32,574 nucleotides of DNA from Bacillus canaveralius (GTDB lineage: Bacteria; Bacillota; Bacilli; Bacillales; Cytobacillaceae): NCBI RefSeq assembly GCF_002860125.1, contig NZ_PGVA01000053.1, positions 1 to 32,574 of the forward strand. Reading direction: 5' to 3'. Positions 16,495 to 25,522 of the stretch are shown piece after piece (within the stretch, counting starts at the first letter, position 1; the number at the start of each line of letters is the position of its first letter). A program made the translations under genes and the position numbers. The notes below the pieces were generated by a model. It ran no database searches and was not told the DNA's origin. It was given only the letters and a program-made list of their open reading frames with translations.

Positions 16495-18114
16495 ATGAAG
16501 GGGAAACTGCTTGTAATCGGCTTTGGACCGGGGAGCAATGAACATATTACCGAACGGGCAAGAGAAGCTATACAAGAAAGTGACATCATCATTGGATATA
16601 AAACATATGTCGAATTAGTTGAAGAATTAGTAACAGGTCAGGAAATCATTAGTACAGGAATGACGGAAGAAGTAAGCCGGGCCCAAGAAGCAGTAAGACA
16701 GGCGGAATTGGGCAAGAAGGTGGCTGTCATTTCTAGCGGTGATGCTGGGGTTTACGGAATGGCAGGTCTTGTTTATGAGGTATTGATTGAAAAAGGCTGG
16801 AAGAAAGCAACAGGGGTGGAAGTGGAAGTCATCCCCGGGATTTCCGCCATTAATTCCTGTGCTTCTCTATTAGGAGCCCCTGTTATGCATGATGCCTGTA
16901 CGATTAGTTTAAGTGATCATTTAACACCATGGGATTTAATCGAGAAAAGAATTGAAGCAGCCGCTCAGGCTGACTTTGTGATTGCTCTTTATAATCCAAA
17001 AAGTGGGAGAAGAACGAGACAAATTTTAGAAGCGCAACGAATTCTATTAAAATATCGTTCTCCAGACACACCGGTGGGGCTGGTAAAAAGTGCGTACCGT
17101 GAACGCCAAAGTGTCGTGATGACAAATTTAAAAGAGATGCTCAATCATGAAATCGGGATGTTAACGACTGTTATGATCGGAAACGCTTCTACATTTTTCT
17201 ACGATGATCTAATGATTACGCCGCGTGGATATCAACGAAAGTATACATTAAATCAAACGGAACAGCCGTTAAAACCACATCAACGATTACAAAAGAATGC
17301 TGAACCATGGGCACTCGAACAGTTCGATACATCCATATCTATCAAGAGCGAAGAAGTTGCCGCAAATGTGAAAGCTTCGACGAGAGAAATAGCGGAGGAA
17401 GCCTTGCTAGCTATTTTTGGTGAAAGTGAAGGAGTAGAGAATTCGTTCATTAAGCAGCCCATTCAATCGATTTTTGAGCTTGCGGTCAGCCCAGGTGTTG
17501 CAAATAAAAAGTTTACACCTAAACAAATGATGACGCTTGTCGAGGTAGTAGGAGAAGAAGGGGTTATGGAATACACACAAGATCATCATTTTAAGCTTCA
17601 GATTCCAACTTCTGATCCTGATAGAGTGATAGAAAAGCTTAAGGCCGAACAATTTTTACTTTCTCCAGTAGGGGACGTCTTAACTTTAAAGGCATGCGAT
17701 TTTTGTGAGGGGGAGAAAAAGGATTCTATTCCTTTTGCGGAAGAGATACAAGAAAAGCTTGGGGGAATCGAGCTTCCTAAAGAATTGAAAATCGGCTTTA
17801 ACGGCTGTGGAATGGCATGCTACGGGGCTGTCAAAGAAGATATTGGCATTGTGTACCGTAAAGGAGCGTTTGATTTATTTTTGGGTGCAAAGACAGCTGG
17901 AAGAAATGCTCATTCCGGTCAGATCGTTGCTGAAGGAATTGCACCTGATCAAATTGTAAGTGTCGTTGAGAAAATCGTACAGGAATTTAAAGAAAAAGGC
18001 TATCCTAATGAGCGCTTCTATAAATTTTTTAAACGTGTAAAGCGAGTGCAAGGGTTTGAGTATCAGGATATTACACCGAGCATCAAAATTGAAGCAGCTG
18101 TGTGCGGGGATTAA
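16495..18114 (+). CDS. cbiH60: CbiH60: cobalt-factor III / precorrin-3B C17-methyltransferase fused to an Fe-S domain
   Basis: A 539-residue fusion. Residues about 1-245 are the SAM-dependent CbiH/CobJ C17-methyltransferase (LLVIGFGPGSNEHIT at the start, ISSGDAGVYGMAG, EVIPGISAINSCASLLGAPV), which contracts the ring. The C-terminal part (about 330-539) resembles a nitrite/sulfite reductase half-domain with C401-x2-C404 (KACDFCEG) and C438-x3-C442 (NGCGMACYGAV), fitting a [4Fe-4S] cluster. The same fusion is known as CbiH60 in B. megaterium. ATG 16495 follows the permease stop by one base, with GGAAAGGTGG as SD. A homologous plain CbiH is about 240 residues, so the extension is a true added domain. 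Confidence 0.92.
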   Translation: MKGKLLVIGFGPGSNEHITERAREAIQESDIIIGYKTYVELVEELVTGQEIISTGMTEEVSRAQEAVRQAELGKKVAVISSGDAGVYGMAGLVYEVLIEKGWKKATGVEVEVIPGISAINSCASLLGAPVMHDACTISLSDHLTPWDLIEKRIEAAAQADFVIALYNPKSGRRTRQILEAQRILLKYRSPDTPVGLVKSAYRERQSVVMTNLKEMLNHEIGMLTTVMIGNASTFFYDDLMITPRGYQRKYTLNQTEQPLKPHQRLQKNAEPWALEQFDTSISIKSEEVAANVKASTREIAEEALLAIFGESEGVENSFIKQPIQSIFELAVSPGVANKKFTPKQMMTLVEVVGEEGVMEYTQDHHFKLQIPTSDPDRVIEKLKAEQFLLSPVGDVLTLKACDFCEGEKKDSIPFAEEIQEKLGGIELPKELKIGFNGCGMACYGAVKEDIGIVYRKGAFDLFLGAKTAGRNAHSGQIVAEGIAPDQIVSVVEKIVQEFKEKGYPNERFYKFFKRVKRVQGFEYQDITPSIKIEAAVCGD

Positions 18115-18193
18115 GGCTTGTAAGGGGAAAAGGGAGAAAATGAGCGCTACTTTGTAACTTATTCGTTACTTAAAACAAAGGGGAGGAATTATT

Positions 18194-19132
18194 TTGAAAG
18201 CAATTCTGTTTGTTGGGCACGGAAGTAGAGATCCTGAAGGGAATGATCAGGTACGTCAATTCATCGATAATATGAGCGGCAGCTGGGACGATTCATTAAT
18301 GGTTGAGACCTGTTTTTTAGAATTTGAACGACCAACAGTCAATCAAGGAATCGATATATGTGTTGAAAAAGGGGCTAGTCAAATTTTCGTGATTCCAATC
18401 ATGCTTCTTCAAGCTGGACATTCTAAAATTCATATTCCTGCAGCCATTGATGAGGCGAAGAAAAAATATCCGCATGTACAGTTTACATATGGTAGACCGA
18501 TTGGTGTTCATGAGGAAGCATTAGAAATCTTAAAAACGAGATTAACCGAAATCGGGGAGAACTTGGATCATCCAGAGCCAGATACGGCTATCCTGCTGTT
18601 AGGACGTGGCGGGAGCGATCCGGACGCAAATAGTGATTTATATAAGATTGCAAGATTACTTTGGGAGAAAACAAACTATAAGATTGTCGAACCTGCGTTT
18701 ATGGGTGTAACCAATCCCCTTGTAGATGAAGGAATAGAGCGGTGTTTAAAGCTCGGAGCAAAAAAAGTGATTATTTTGCCCTACTTTTTGTTCACTGGAA
18801 TCTTGATTAAACGTTTAGAGGAAATGATGGTTCCATTTTCTAATCAATATCCTCATATTGAATTTAAATTGGCCGGCTATTTTGGCTACCATCCTAGATT
18901 GGAAACCATTTTGAAAGACCGTGTTGAAGAAGCACTTCAAGATGATGTCAAAATGAACTGTGACACCTGCCTATACCGCCTTAATGCAATGGAACATGTA
19001 CATCATCACCACCATCATGATCACGATCACGAGCACCACCATCACGATCATGAGCCTCATCATCATGAAGATGAACATGAACATCATCACGCTCATGTAC
19101 ATGGAGGGCAGAGGGCGGGGGAATTGAAATGA
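18194..19132 (+). CDS. cbiX: Sirohydrochlorin cobaltochelatase CbiX with histidine-rich tail
   Basis: A 312-residue long-form CbiX that inserts Co2+ into sirohydrochlorin, the committing step of the early-cobalt route. Two chelatase halves are visible. The N-terminal half carries the active-site histidines H9 (VGHGSRD) and H76 (LLQAGHSKIHIP); the second half starts near residue 134 (AILLLGRGGSDPDAN). A MNC256DTC259 motif matches the cysteine pair that holds an Fe-S centre in B. megaterium CbiX. Residues about 272-306 hold 23 histidines mixed with Asp and Glu, likely cobalt storage or delivery. The start is TTG with GGGAGG 7-8 bases ahead. The 79-base gap before it contains a small GTAAC/GTTAC hairpin. 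The stop overlaps cbiJ (ATGA). Confidence 0.93.
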   Translation: MKAILFVGHGSRDPEGNDQVRQFIDNMSGSWDDSLMVETCFLEFERPTVNQGIDICVEKGASQIFVIPIMLLQAGHSKIHIPAAIDEAKKKYPHVQFTYGRPIGVHEEALEILKTRLTEIGENLDHPEPDTAILLLGRGGSDPDANSDLYKIARLLWEKTNYKIVEPAFMGVTNPLVDEGIERCLKLGAKKVIILPYFLFTGILIKRLEEMMVPFSNQYPHIEFKLAGYFGYHPRLETILKDRVEEALQDDVKMNCDTCLYRLNAMEHVHHHHHHDHDHEHHHHDHEPHHHEDEHEHHHAHVHGGQRAGELK

Positions 19133-19929
19133 TTCTCTTTCTAGCCGGAACAAGCGATGCTCGTGCACTGGCTTTAAAAATCAAGGTTGCAGGCTACAGT
19201 CTCCTATCTACAGTGGTAACCGAAAATGCAGCGGAGGAACTGAGGCAGGTAGGAATAAATGTACAAGTTGGTCGATTAACAGACGCAGATATGGTGAGTT
19301 TAATTCAAACAACAGGAATTGAAGCGATAGTAGATGCAAGTCATCCCTTTGCAGAAGAAGCATCTAAAAATGCAATAAGTGCTGCAAATCAGGCGAAGGT
19401 TCCCTATATCCGCTATGAGCGCGAGTCCCAAACCTTTCAATACGAAAAGATAAAAGTAGTAGATAGCTACGAGGAAGCCGCGGAATTAGCCGCAACGAAA
19501 AAAGGTGTTGTGATGCTGACAACAGGCAGCAAAACACTGCAGGTTTTTACGGAAAAATTAGTAGGGAACCCAGATATTCGGCTGATCGCTCGTATGCTTC
19601 CTCGTGGTGATAATATGGAAAAATGCCAACAGCTTGGGTTCCCGCAAAAAAATATTGTTGCCATGCAAGGACCATTTACAAGGGAGTTCGATCAAGCCCT
19701 TTATAAACAGTACGGTGTCACAGTGATGATCACAAAGGAAAGCGGGAAAGTCGGTTCTGTTGATGAAAAAGTGGAGGCCGCAAAGGACCTCGGGATTGAA
19801 ATCATTATGATTGGCCGTCCTAACATTAACTATGGAACGGTTTATTCCGATTTTTCCGATGTGATGGAAGTATTGCGTGAGTCTGTGACATTTAAAGCAA
19901 ACGATTTCGAACAAGAACCAACATTTTAA
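19129..19929 (+). CDS. cbiJ: Cobalt-precorrin-6A reductase CbiJ
   Basis: A 266-residue CbiJ/CobK reductase that reduces the macrocycle of (cobalt-)precorrin-6A with a pyridine nucleotide. Family marks are the start LFLAGTSDARALALKIK, IVDASHPFAEEASKNA near residue 70, VMLTTGSKTL, a MQGPFTREF segment and MITKESGKVGS. It overlaps the cbiX stop by four bases (ATGA), a sign of coupled translation. Length is normal and no defect is seen. Confidence 0.92.
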   Translation: MILFLAGTSDARALALKIKVAGYSLLSTVVTENAAEELRQVGINVQVGRLTDADMVSLIQTTGIEAIVDASHPFAEEASKNAISAANQAKVPYIRYERESQTFQYEKIKVVDSYEEAAELAATKKGVVMLTTGSKTLQVFTEKLVGNPDIRLIARMLPRGDNMEKCQQLGFPQKNIVAMQGPFTREFDQALYKQYGVTVMITKESGKVGSVDEKVEAAKDLGIEIIMIGRPNINYGTVYSDFSDVMEVLRESVTFKANDFEQEPTF

Positions 19930-19945
19930 GTAAGGAGTGAGGGGA

Positions 19946-20593
19946 ATGGATTTCCGTACAGATTTTAAACCATTAACGGTTCAGCCAGAACAAATCGAAC
20001 AAATAAGCTTTGAAATGATTAATGAGGAATTTGGTGAGCATTCATTTACTGCCGAGCAATATCCAATTGTTCAGCGTATCGTTCACGCATCTGCTGATTT
20101 TGAATTAGGAAAAAGCGTACTCTTCCATCCTGATGCGGTTCAAGCAGGCATTCGTGCGATTCGAAGTGGAAAAAAAGTGGTAGCCGATGTTCAAATGGTT
20201 CAGGTTGGCGCAAATAAACCACGAATTGAAAAGCATGGGGGAGAAATCAAAGTATACATCTCTGATCCGGACGTGATGCAGGAAGCAAAACGGTTAAATA
20301 CAACCCGAGCCATCATTTCGATGAGAAAAGCAATAAAAGAAGCGGACGGGGGTATTTTTGCGATTGGGAATGCGCCAACAGCGTTACTTGAGCTTATCCG
20401 CCTTATAAAAGAAGGGGAAGCAAAACCTAGTCTTGTAATCGGACTGCCGGTTGGATTCGTTTCAGCACCTGAATCAAAGGAAGAATTAGCTAAGCTGGAT
20501 ATTCCATTCATTACAAATATCGGCAGGAAAGGCGGCAGTACCATTACAGTGGCAGCGTTAAATGCAATTTCCATTCTTGCAGATCAGGTGTAA
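19946..20593 (+). CDS. cbiC: Cobalt-precorrin-8 methylmutase CbiC
   Basis: A 215-residue methylmutase that moves a methyl group from C11 to C12, giving cobyrinic acid. Conserved stretches are RIVHASADFELGKSV (with the active-site histidine, near residue 50), ADVQMVQVG, FAIGNAPTALLEL and GLPVGFVSAPESKE. The start is ATG 19946 with AAGGAG (19932-19937); an in-frame GTG at 19937 overlaps that SD and is rejected. It sits between cbiJ and cbiD, the usual Bacillus order. Confidence 0.93.
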   Translation: MDFRTDFKPLTVQPEQIEQISFEMINEEFGEHSFTAEQYPIVQRIVHASADFELGKSVLFHPDAVQAGIRAIRSGKKVVADVQMVQVGANKPRIEKHGGEIKVYISDPDVMQEAKRLNTTRAIISMRKAIKEADGGIFAIGNAPTALLELIRLIKEGEAKPSLVIGLPVGFVSAPESKEELAKLDIPFITNIGRKGGSTITVAALNAISILADQV

Positions 20594-20596
20594 ACC

Positions 20597-21703
20597 ATGA
20601 AGGAAGTTCCAACCGGAAAGAAACTTCGTGAAGGATATACGACTGGGTCTTGCGCCACTGCAGCGACAAAGGCAGCTCTGACCGCATTGATTACAGGAGT
20701 GGCACAAACGGATGCAACGATTTATTTACCGATTAAGCGGTTTGCAACCTTCCATATTGAAAGCTGTGAAGTTACCGATCAGATGGCAACGGCAAGTGTC
20801 ATTAAGGACGCTGGAGACGACCCGGACGCAACACACGGGGCATTGATTATTGCAGCTGTTTCTTGGATTAATGAACCCGGGATTATCTTGGACGGTGGAG
20901 TCGGCGTCGGCCGTGTGACCAAGGAGGGATTGCCGGTTCCAGTCGGTGAGGCGGCAATCAATCCGGTTCCTCGCAAAATGATTGGTGAGACTGCCGAGGC
21001 GGTTTTAAAGGAGTATGGAATCGATAAGAGAATCAAAATTATCATTTCTGTACCAGACGGCGAAGAAATGGCGAAAAAAACGTTAAATGGTCGATTAGGC
21101 ATTATTGGCGGAATTTCAATTTTAGGAACGCGCGGCATTGTCGTACCTTTTTCCACTGCTGCCTATAAGGCCAGTATTGTCCAGGCGATTAGTGTCGCCC
21201 GGGCAAGCCATTGTGAGCATATTGTCATTACAACAGGGGGCCGTAGTGAGAAATACGCGATGAAGCAATTCCCGGAATTGCCAGAGGAAGCATTTGTTGA
21301 GATGGGAGACTTTGTTGGCTTTACCTTAAAGCAGTGCAAGCGTCAAGGGATTAAAAAAGTTTCGATGGTCGGTATGATGGGGAAATTTTCAAAAGTTGCC
21401 CAGGGCATTATGATGGTTCACTCGAAGAGCGCCCCGATTGATTTTAATTTTTTGGCGACTGTTGCCAGCGAATCAGGAGCGGATGACTCTCTAGTAGAGG
21501 AAATTAAAAATGCCAATACCGCTTCACAGGTCGGTGACATGATGGTAGCGCACGGCTACCTTCCATTTTTCGAACAGCTATGTGATTATTGCTGTCACTT
21601 TGCTCTCCAGGAAGTTGGCGGCGGTCTCGTGGTGGATACCTCTTTATATACATTGAAGGGGGAATTTTTAGGAAAGGCGGTGCGGCAAGATGGCATCGAT
21701 TAA
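20597..21703 (+). CDS. cbiD: Cobalt-precorrin-5B C1-methyltransferase CbiD
   Basis: A 368-residue CbiD, the C1-methyltransferase of the anaerobic-type pathway, unrelated to the CbiF/CbiL methylase fold. The diagnostic start [19 protein letters not shown] is at about residues 10-28. [15 protein letters not shown], then INPVPRKMI and VTIT-type strands follow, with [10 protein letters not shown] and [14 protein letters not shown] later. It begins three bases after cbiC and overlaps cbiET by 14 bases. Its presence together with CbiG and CbiX, and the absence of CobG/CobN types, marks the early-cobalt route. Confidence 0.94.
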   Translation: MKEVPTGKKLREGYTTGSCATAATKAALTALITGVAQTDATIYLPIKRFATFHIESCEVTDQMATASVIKDAGDDPDATHGALIIAAVSWINEPGIILDGGVGVGRVTKEGLPVPVGEAAINPVPRKMIGETAEAVLKEYGIDKRIKIIISVPDGEEMAKKTLNGRLGIIGGISILGTRGIVVPFSTAAYKASIVQAISVARASHCEHIVITTGGRSEKYAMKQFPELPEEAFVEMGDFVGFTLKQCKRQGIKKVSMVGMMGKFSKVAQGIMMVHSKSAPIDFNFLATVASESGADDSLVEEIKNANTASQVGDMMVAHGYLPFFEQLCDYCCHFALQEVGGGLVVDTSLYTLKGEFLGKAVRQDGID

Positions 21704-22895
21704 AATGATTGGAATCGGTGATGAAGGCAAACAAAGCCTGCTTCCGATATATGAAAAATGGATTTATGAATGTGAAATATTAATAGGCGGCAAGCGTCAT
21801 CTATCCTTTTTTCCGGATCATCGAGGAGAGCAAGTTTCCATTAAAGGCGGGCTGTCTTCACTTGTTGAACGCTTGCAGAATGAAACGAAGGACGTCGTGA
21901 TTCTAGCATCAGGTGATCCGTTGTTTTATGGAATAGGAAGCTACTTATCTAACAAAATACAAATGGAGATTTATCCGTATTTAAGCTCCGTCCAGCTCGC
22001 ATTTGCCAAAATGGGAGAACGCTGGCAAGACGCCTACTTTACAAGTGTGCATGGAAGAAGCATGAAAGGGCTGGCACAGCGCATCGATGGGAAAGAGAAA
22101 ATCGCGATTTTAACTGATCGTGAAAATTCGCCGAATAAAATTGCCCAATACCTGCTCTCCTTCGGAATGACCGAATACCAGGCATTTGTTGGAGAGAACC
22201 TGGGCGGGGAAAACGAAAGATGTGGCTGGTTTAACCTAGAGGATATGAAGGATCTTTCATTTTCAGCTTTGAATGTTGTGATTTTAAAGAAAATCGGTGA
22301 AAATCCGTCATGGTCGATTGGGATTGACGATGAGGAGTTTATTCAGCGAAAGCCGGATAAAGGATTGATTACGAAAAAGGAAATTCGATCATTAAGCATC
22401 AGTGCACTCCGTTTAAAGGAAAACAGCGTGGTATGGGATATCGGGACTTGTACAGGTTCAGTAGCGATCGAAGCAGCTAAAATTGCCCGTGAAGGCCAAG
22501 TCTTTGCGATCGAAAAAAATGAAGGTGACTTGGAAAACTGCAAACAAAATATGGCGAAGTTCCGTGTGGATGCGACCGTGATTCATGGGAAAGCACCGGA
22601 AGGGTTAGATATGTTTCCAGATCCCGATGCAGTGTTTATTGGCGGCACAGCAGGCGGAATGGGAGATATTTTGGATATTTGCTGCAGCCGGTTAAAGAAC
22701 AAGGGATGGATTGTGTTAAATGCAGTCACCATTGAAAATTTAGCTGAGGCAAGTGCGGCATTGAAAGAACGCAAATTTAAAACACAAATTACGCTTGCGC
22801 AAATTTCAAGAAGCAAGCCGATCTTAAATCTGACAAGATTTGATGCCTTAAATCCCATTTACATCATTGCGGCAGAGCGCGAGGAAGGAGAATAA
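21690..22895 (+). CDS. cbiET: CbiET: fused precorrin C5/C15 methyltransferase and C12 decarboxylase
   Basis: A 401-residue bifunctional enzyme equivalent to CobL. Residues about 1-200 are the CbiE SAM methyltransferase ([16 protein letters not shown] at the start, [24 protein letters not shown]). Residues about 215-401 are the CbiT decarboxylating methyltransferase with SAM motif [17 protein letters not shown] and [16 protein letters not shown]. The start lies inside the end of cbiD. The junction ([15 protein letters not shown]) matches the usual CbiT N-terminus, so the fusion is natural and intact. Confidence 0.93.
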   Translation: MASIKMIGIGDEGKQSLLPIYEKWIYECEILIGGKRHLSFFPDHRGEQVSIKGGLSSLVERLQNETKDVVILASGDPLFYGIGSYLSNKIQMEIYPYLSSVQLAFAKMGERWQDAYFTSVHGRSMKGLAQRIDGKEKIAILTDRENSPNKIAQYLLSFGMTEYQAFVGENLGGENERCGWFNLEDMKDLSFSALNVVILKKIGENPSWSIGIDDEEFIQRKPDKGLITKKEIRSLSISALRLKENSVVWDIGTCTGSVAIEAAKIAREGQVFAIEKNEGDLENCKQNMAKFRVDATVIHGKAPEGLDMFPDPDAVFIGGTAGGMGDILDICCSRLKNKGWIVLNAVTIENLAEASAALKERKFKTQITLAQISRSKPILNLTRFDALNPIYIIAAEREEGE

Positions 22896-22896
22896 T

Positions 22897-23598
22897 ATGT
22901 TTGGTACATTATACGGTTTAGGAGTCGGTCCTGGTGATCCGGAACTGATCACAGTGAAGGCGTTTCGAAAATTAAAGGAATCACCGGTTATTGCTTATCC
23001 GAAAAAGCAAAAGGGTAGCAAAAGCTATGCGCAAAGAATTATAGATGTTTATTTCCAGCCGGACGAAAAAGAAATGCTGGATCTTGTGTTTCCAATGACA
23101 AAAGACGTAAAAACATTGGAAAGAAAGTGGAGCGAAACGGTTGAAAGCGTTTGGGAGAAGCTGCAGGAAGGCAAGGATGTTGCTTTTGTGACAGAAGGAG
23201 ATCCTCTTCTTTACAGTACGTTCATACATATGATGCGTCTGATGCAAGAGCTCCATCCGGAAGTGCCGATTGAGGTCGTACCAGGCATTTCGTCTATCAA
23301 TGGAGCTGCTTCAAGGCTTGGAATTCCTCTTGCAGACGGTGACGAGCATGTAGCTATTGTTCCGGCGCGGAATGACTATGAAGCAATGAAAAAAGTAATT
23401 GAAGATCATGATTGCGTTATTTTCATAAAAGTGGCTAAGGTCATCGATTTGATGCTTAGTGTTTTACGTGAATTGAATTTGCTTCATAAGGCTTCCGTCG
23501 TAACAAAGGTTACATCGGATGAGGAAATTATTTGGAAGGCCGAAGAGCTAGAAGGAGCTGAGCTTGAATATTTAACATTAATGGTGGTGAGAAAATGA
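22897..23598 (+). CDS. cbiL: Cobalt-factor II C20-methyltransferase CbiL
   Basis: A 233-residue SAM-dependent tetrapyrrole methylase acting on cobalt-sirohydrochlorin. Motifs include LYGLGVGPGDPELITVKAF at the start, VAFVTEGDPLLYSTF and VVPGISSINGAASRLGIPL. The start is ATG 22897 with GGAAGGAG just upstream, one base after the cbiET stop; an upstream in-frame ATG (22867) lies within cbiET and lacks an SD. Its end overlaps cbiF by four bases. Confidence 0.92.
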   Translation: MFGTLYGLGVGPGDPELITVKAFRKLKESPVIAYPKKQKGSKSYAQRIIDVYFQPDEKEMLDLVFPMTKDVKTLERKWSETVESVWEKLQEGKDVAFVTEGDPLLYSTFIHMMRLMQELHPEVPIEVVPGISSINGAASRLGIPLADGDEHVAIVPARNDYEAMKKVIEDHDCVIFIKVAKVIDLMLSVLRELNLLHKASVVTKVTSDEEIIWKAEELEGAELEYLTLMVVRK

Positions 23599-24368
23599 AG
23601 CTTTATATCATTGGTGCAGGTCCAGGCGATCCGGATTTAATTACCGTAAAAGGCTTAATGCATCTTCAAGAAGCGGATGTTGTTCTTTATGCAGATTCCC
23701 TTGTCAATGAAGAATTAATCGCCAAAGCAAAGCCGTCCGCTGAAGTGTTGAAAACAGCGGGGATGCATTTAGAGGAGATGGTTAACGTCATGGCTGACCG
23801 GATTCGGCAAGGGAAGAAGGTTGTCCGTGTTCATACGGGTGACCCTGCCGTTTATGGTGCGATTATGGAGCAAATGGTTCTTTTGAAACAGCATGAAATC
23901 GGAGTGGAGATTGTTCCCGGTGTCAGCTCCGTGTTTGCGGCAGCGGCGGCGGCACAAGCAGAGCTGACGATTCCAGATTTAACACAAACCGTTATCTTAA
24001 CGAGGGCCGAGGGCAGAACGCCGGTACCTGAATTTGAAAAACTGCGTGATTTAGCTAACCATCATTGCACGATTGCCCTCTTTCTCAGTGCGACCTTAAC
24101 GAAAAAGGTGATAAAGGAATTAATCGATGCGGGCTGGAGTAAAGAAACTCCGGTTGCCGTCGTTTATAAAGCATCATGGCCAGATCAAAAAATTGTCCGC
24201 TCGACGCTGGAACATTTAGACGAAGACATGCGAACAAATGGTATCCGGAAACAAGCGATGATTTTAGCTGGTTGGGCGCTTGATCAAAACATTCACGATA
24301 AGAATTACCGCTCGAAGCTTTATGATAAAACCTTTACCCATGGATTCCGCCGGGGGATGAAGGAATGA
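23595..24368 (+). CDS. cbiF: Cobalt-precorrin-4 C11-methyltransferase CbiF
   Basis: A 257-residue SAM-dependent methylase of the CbiF/CobM family. It shows LYIIGAGPGDPDLITVKG at the start, ADVVLYADSLVNEEL, VVRVHTGDPAVYGAIMEQM and EIVPGVSSVFAAAAAAQAEL; the LYADSLV and GVSSVFAAAA segments distinguish it from CbiH and CobA. It overlaps both neighbours by ATGA junctions (cbiL before, cbiG after). No defects are seen. Confidence 0.93.
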   Translation: MKLYIIGAGPGDPDLITVKGLMHLQEADVVLYADSLVNEELIAKAKPSAEVLKTAGMHLEEMVNVMADRIRQGKKVVRVHTGDPAVYGAIMEQMVLLKQHEIGVEIVPGVSSVFAAAAAAQAELTIPDLTQTVILTRAEGRTPVPEFEKLRDLANHHCTIALFLSATLTKKVIKELIDAGWSKETPVAVVYKASWPDQKIVRSTLEHLDEDMRTNGIRKQAMILAGWALDQNIHDKNYRSKLYDKTFTHGFRRGMKE

Positions 24369-25489
24369 TGATCGAGCTTAAGGAAGAACAAAAGGCTGTC
24401 ATAAAACAGCAGGGTGATTATGCCGTCGTTGCCATCACAAAGCACGGAGTCGACATCGCGAGAACGCTGGGGAGTTCTTTTCAAAATGCGGATGTGTACT
24501 ATATGAGTAAGTTTGAAAAAGGAGACGAGGAAGCAAGGGACATTCAATTGTTCACCGGGAGTGTACGCATGCTTTTGCCGCCTCTATTTGAATCATACAA
24601 GGGACTGATCATCATCATTTCTCTTGGAGCCGTTGTGCGAATGATTGCCCCTCTTTTAAAGGATAAAAAGGTCGATCCGGCCGTTGTCGTAATCGATGAT
24701 AAAGGCGAGCATGTTATCAGTCTACTGTCAGGTCATATCGGCGGGGCAAATGAATTAACAAAAGAAATTGCTGCCGTACTTCAGGCTCGGCCAATTATTA
24801 CAACCGCTTCGGATGTGCAACAAACCATTCCTGTTGATTTGTTTGGAAAGCGGTTCGGCTGGGTATGGGAGTCGGCAGAAAAGCTGACCCCTGTCAGTGC
24901 ATCGGTAGTGAATGAAGAAAAGGTTGCTGTTGTTCAAGAGTCAGGTGAGAAGGAATGGTGGCCATATGATCGCCCGCTTCCGGAAAATTTCAAGGTGTTT
25001 CCATCTGTTGCCGAAGCACTAGATCAAGAGCATTCTGCTGCGCTTGTTATCACACACAGAGAGTTAACTGAACAGGAAAAACGGATTTTACATAATGGGG
25101 TTTTATATCGTCCAAAGGTCATTGTGCTTGGAATGGGCTGCAACCGGGGCACATCTGCCGAGGAAATTGAAGAGGTAATAAACGAAACTTTAGAGGAATT
25201 ACAATTATCAAGCAAAAGTGTAAAGGCACTTTGCACGATTGATATAAAAAAGGCTGAAGAGGGATTAATTAAGGTTGCAAATAAAAACGGCTGGGAGTTT
25301 ATCTACTATACACCGACTGTGCTGAACTCGGTAAAAGTAGAAGACCCTTCGGAGACTGTTTTTAAATATACAGGTGCATACGCTGTTAGTGAGCCAGCGG
25401 CGCTCTTATACAGCGGCGCGGAAAAATTGGAACTCGTGAAGAAAAAATCAGGGAATGTCACGATTTCAGTTGCCATCATTCCCTATTAA
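24365..25489 (+). CDS. cbiG: Cobalt-precorrin-5A hydrolase CbiG
   Basis: A 374-residue CbiG, which opens the delta-lactone of cobalt-precorrin-5A and releases acetaldehyde. An N-terminal domain has VVAITKHGVDIAR and LIIIISLGAVVRMIAPLLKDKKVDPAVVV (two overlapping family blocks near residues 80-108), then VISLLSGHIGGANELT. The C-terminal CbiG/CobE domain begins near residue 250 (VIVLGMGCNRGTSAEEIE) and ends with SVAEPAAL-like AVSEPAALLYSG. A second ATG follows the first after one codon; either may be used. It starts within the cbiF stop. Confidence 0.92.
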   Translation: MMIELKEEQKAVIKQQGDYAVVAITKHGVDIARTLGSSFQNADVYYMSKFEKGDEEARDIQLFTGSVRMLLPPLFESYKGLIIIISLGAVVRMIAPLLKDKKVDPAVVVIDDKGEHVISLLSGHIGGANELTKEIAAVLQARPIITTASDVQQTIPVDLFGKRFGWVWESAEKLTPVSASVVNEEKVAVVQESGEKEWWPYDRPLPENFKVFPSVAEALDQEHSAALVITHRELTEQEKRILHNGVLYRPKVIVLGMGCNRGTSAEEIEEVINETLEELQLSSKSVKALCTIDIKKAEEGLIKVANKNGWEFIYYTPTVLNSVKVEDPSETVFKYTGAYAVSEPAALLYSGAEKLELVKKKSGNVTISVAIIPY

Positions 25490-25522
25490 ATCAGCACAGG
25501 ATACTGAAAGGGGGCGAAAAAG

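Noticed and set aside
18115-18193. Small regulatory RNA or mini-ORF between cbiH60 and cbiX
   Set aside because: Only a five-codon frame and a short GTAAC/GTTAC hairpin are present; neither is enough to call a feature.
18971-19184. Methionine/valine-rich and His/Asp-rich minus-strand frames opposite the CbiX tail
   Set aside because: They are antisense readings of the CAT/CAC repeat and have no ribosome site.
19937-19945. GTG start for CbiC
   Set aside because: It overlaps the AAGGAG ribosome site that serves ATG 19946.
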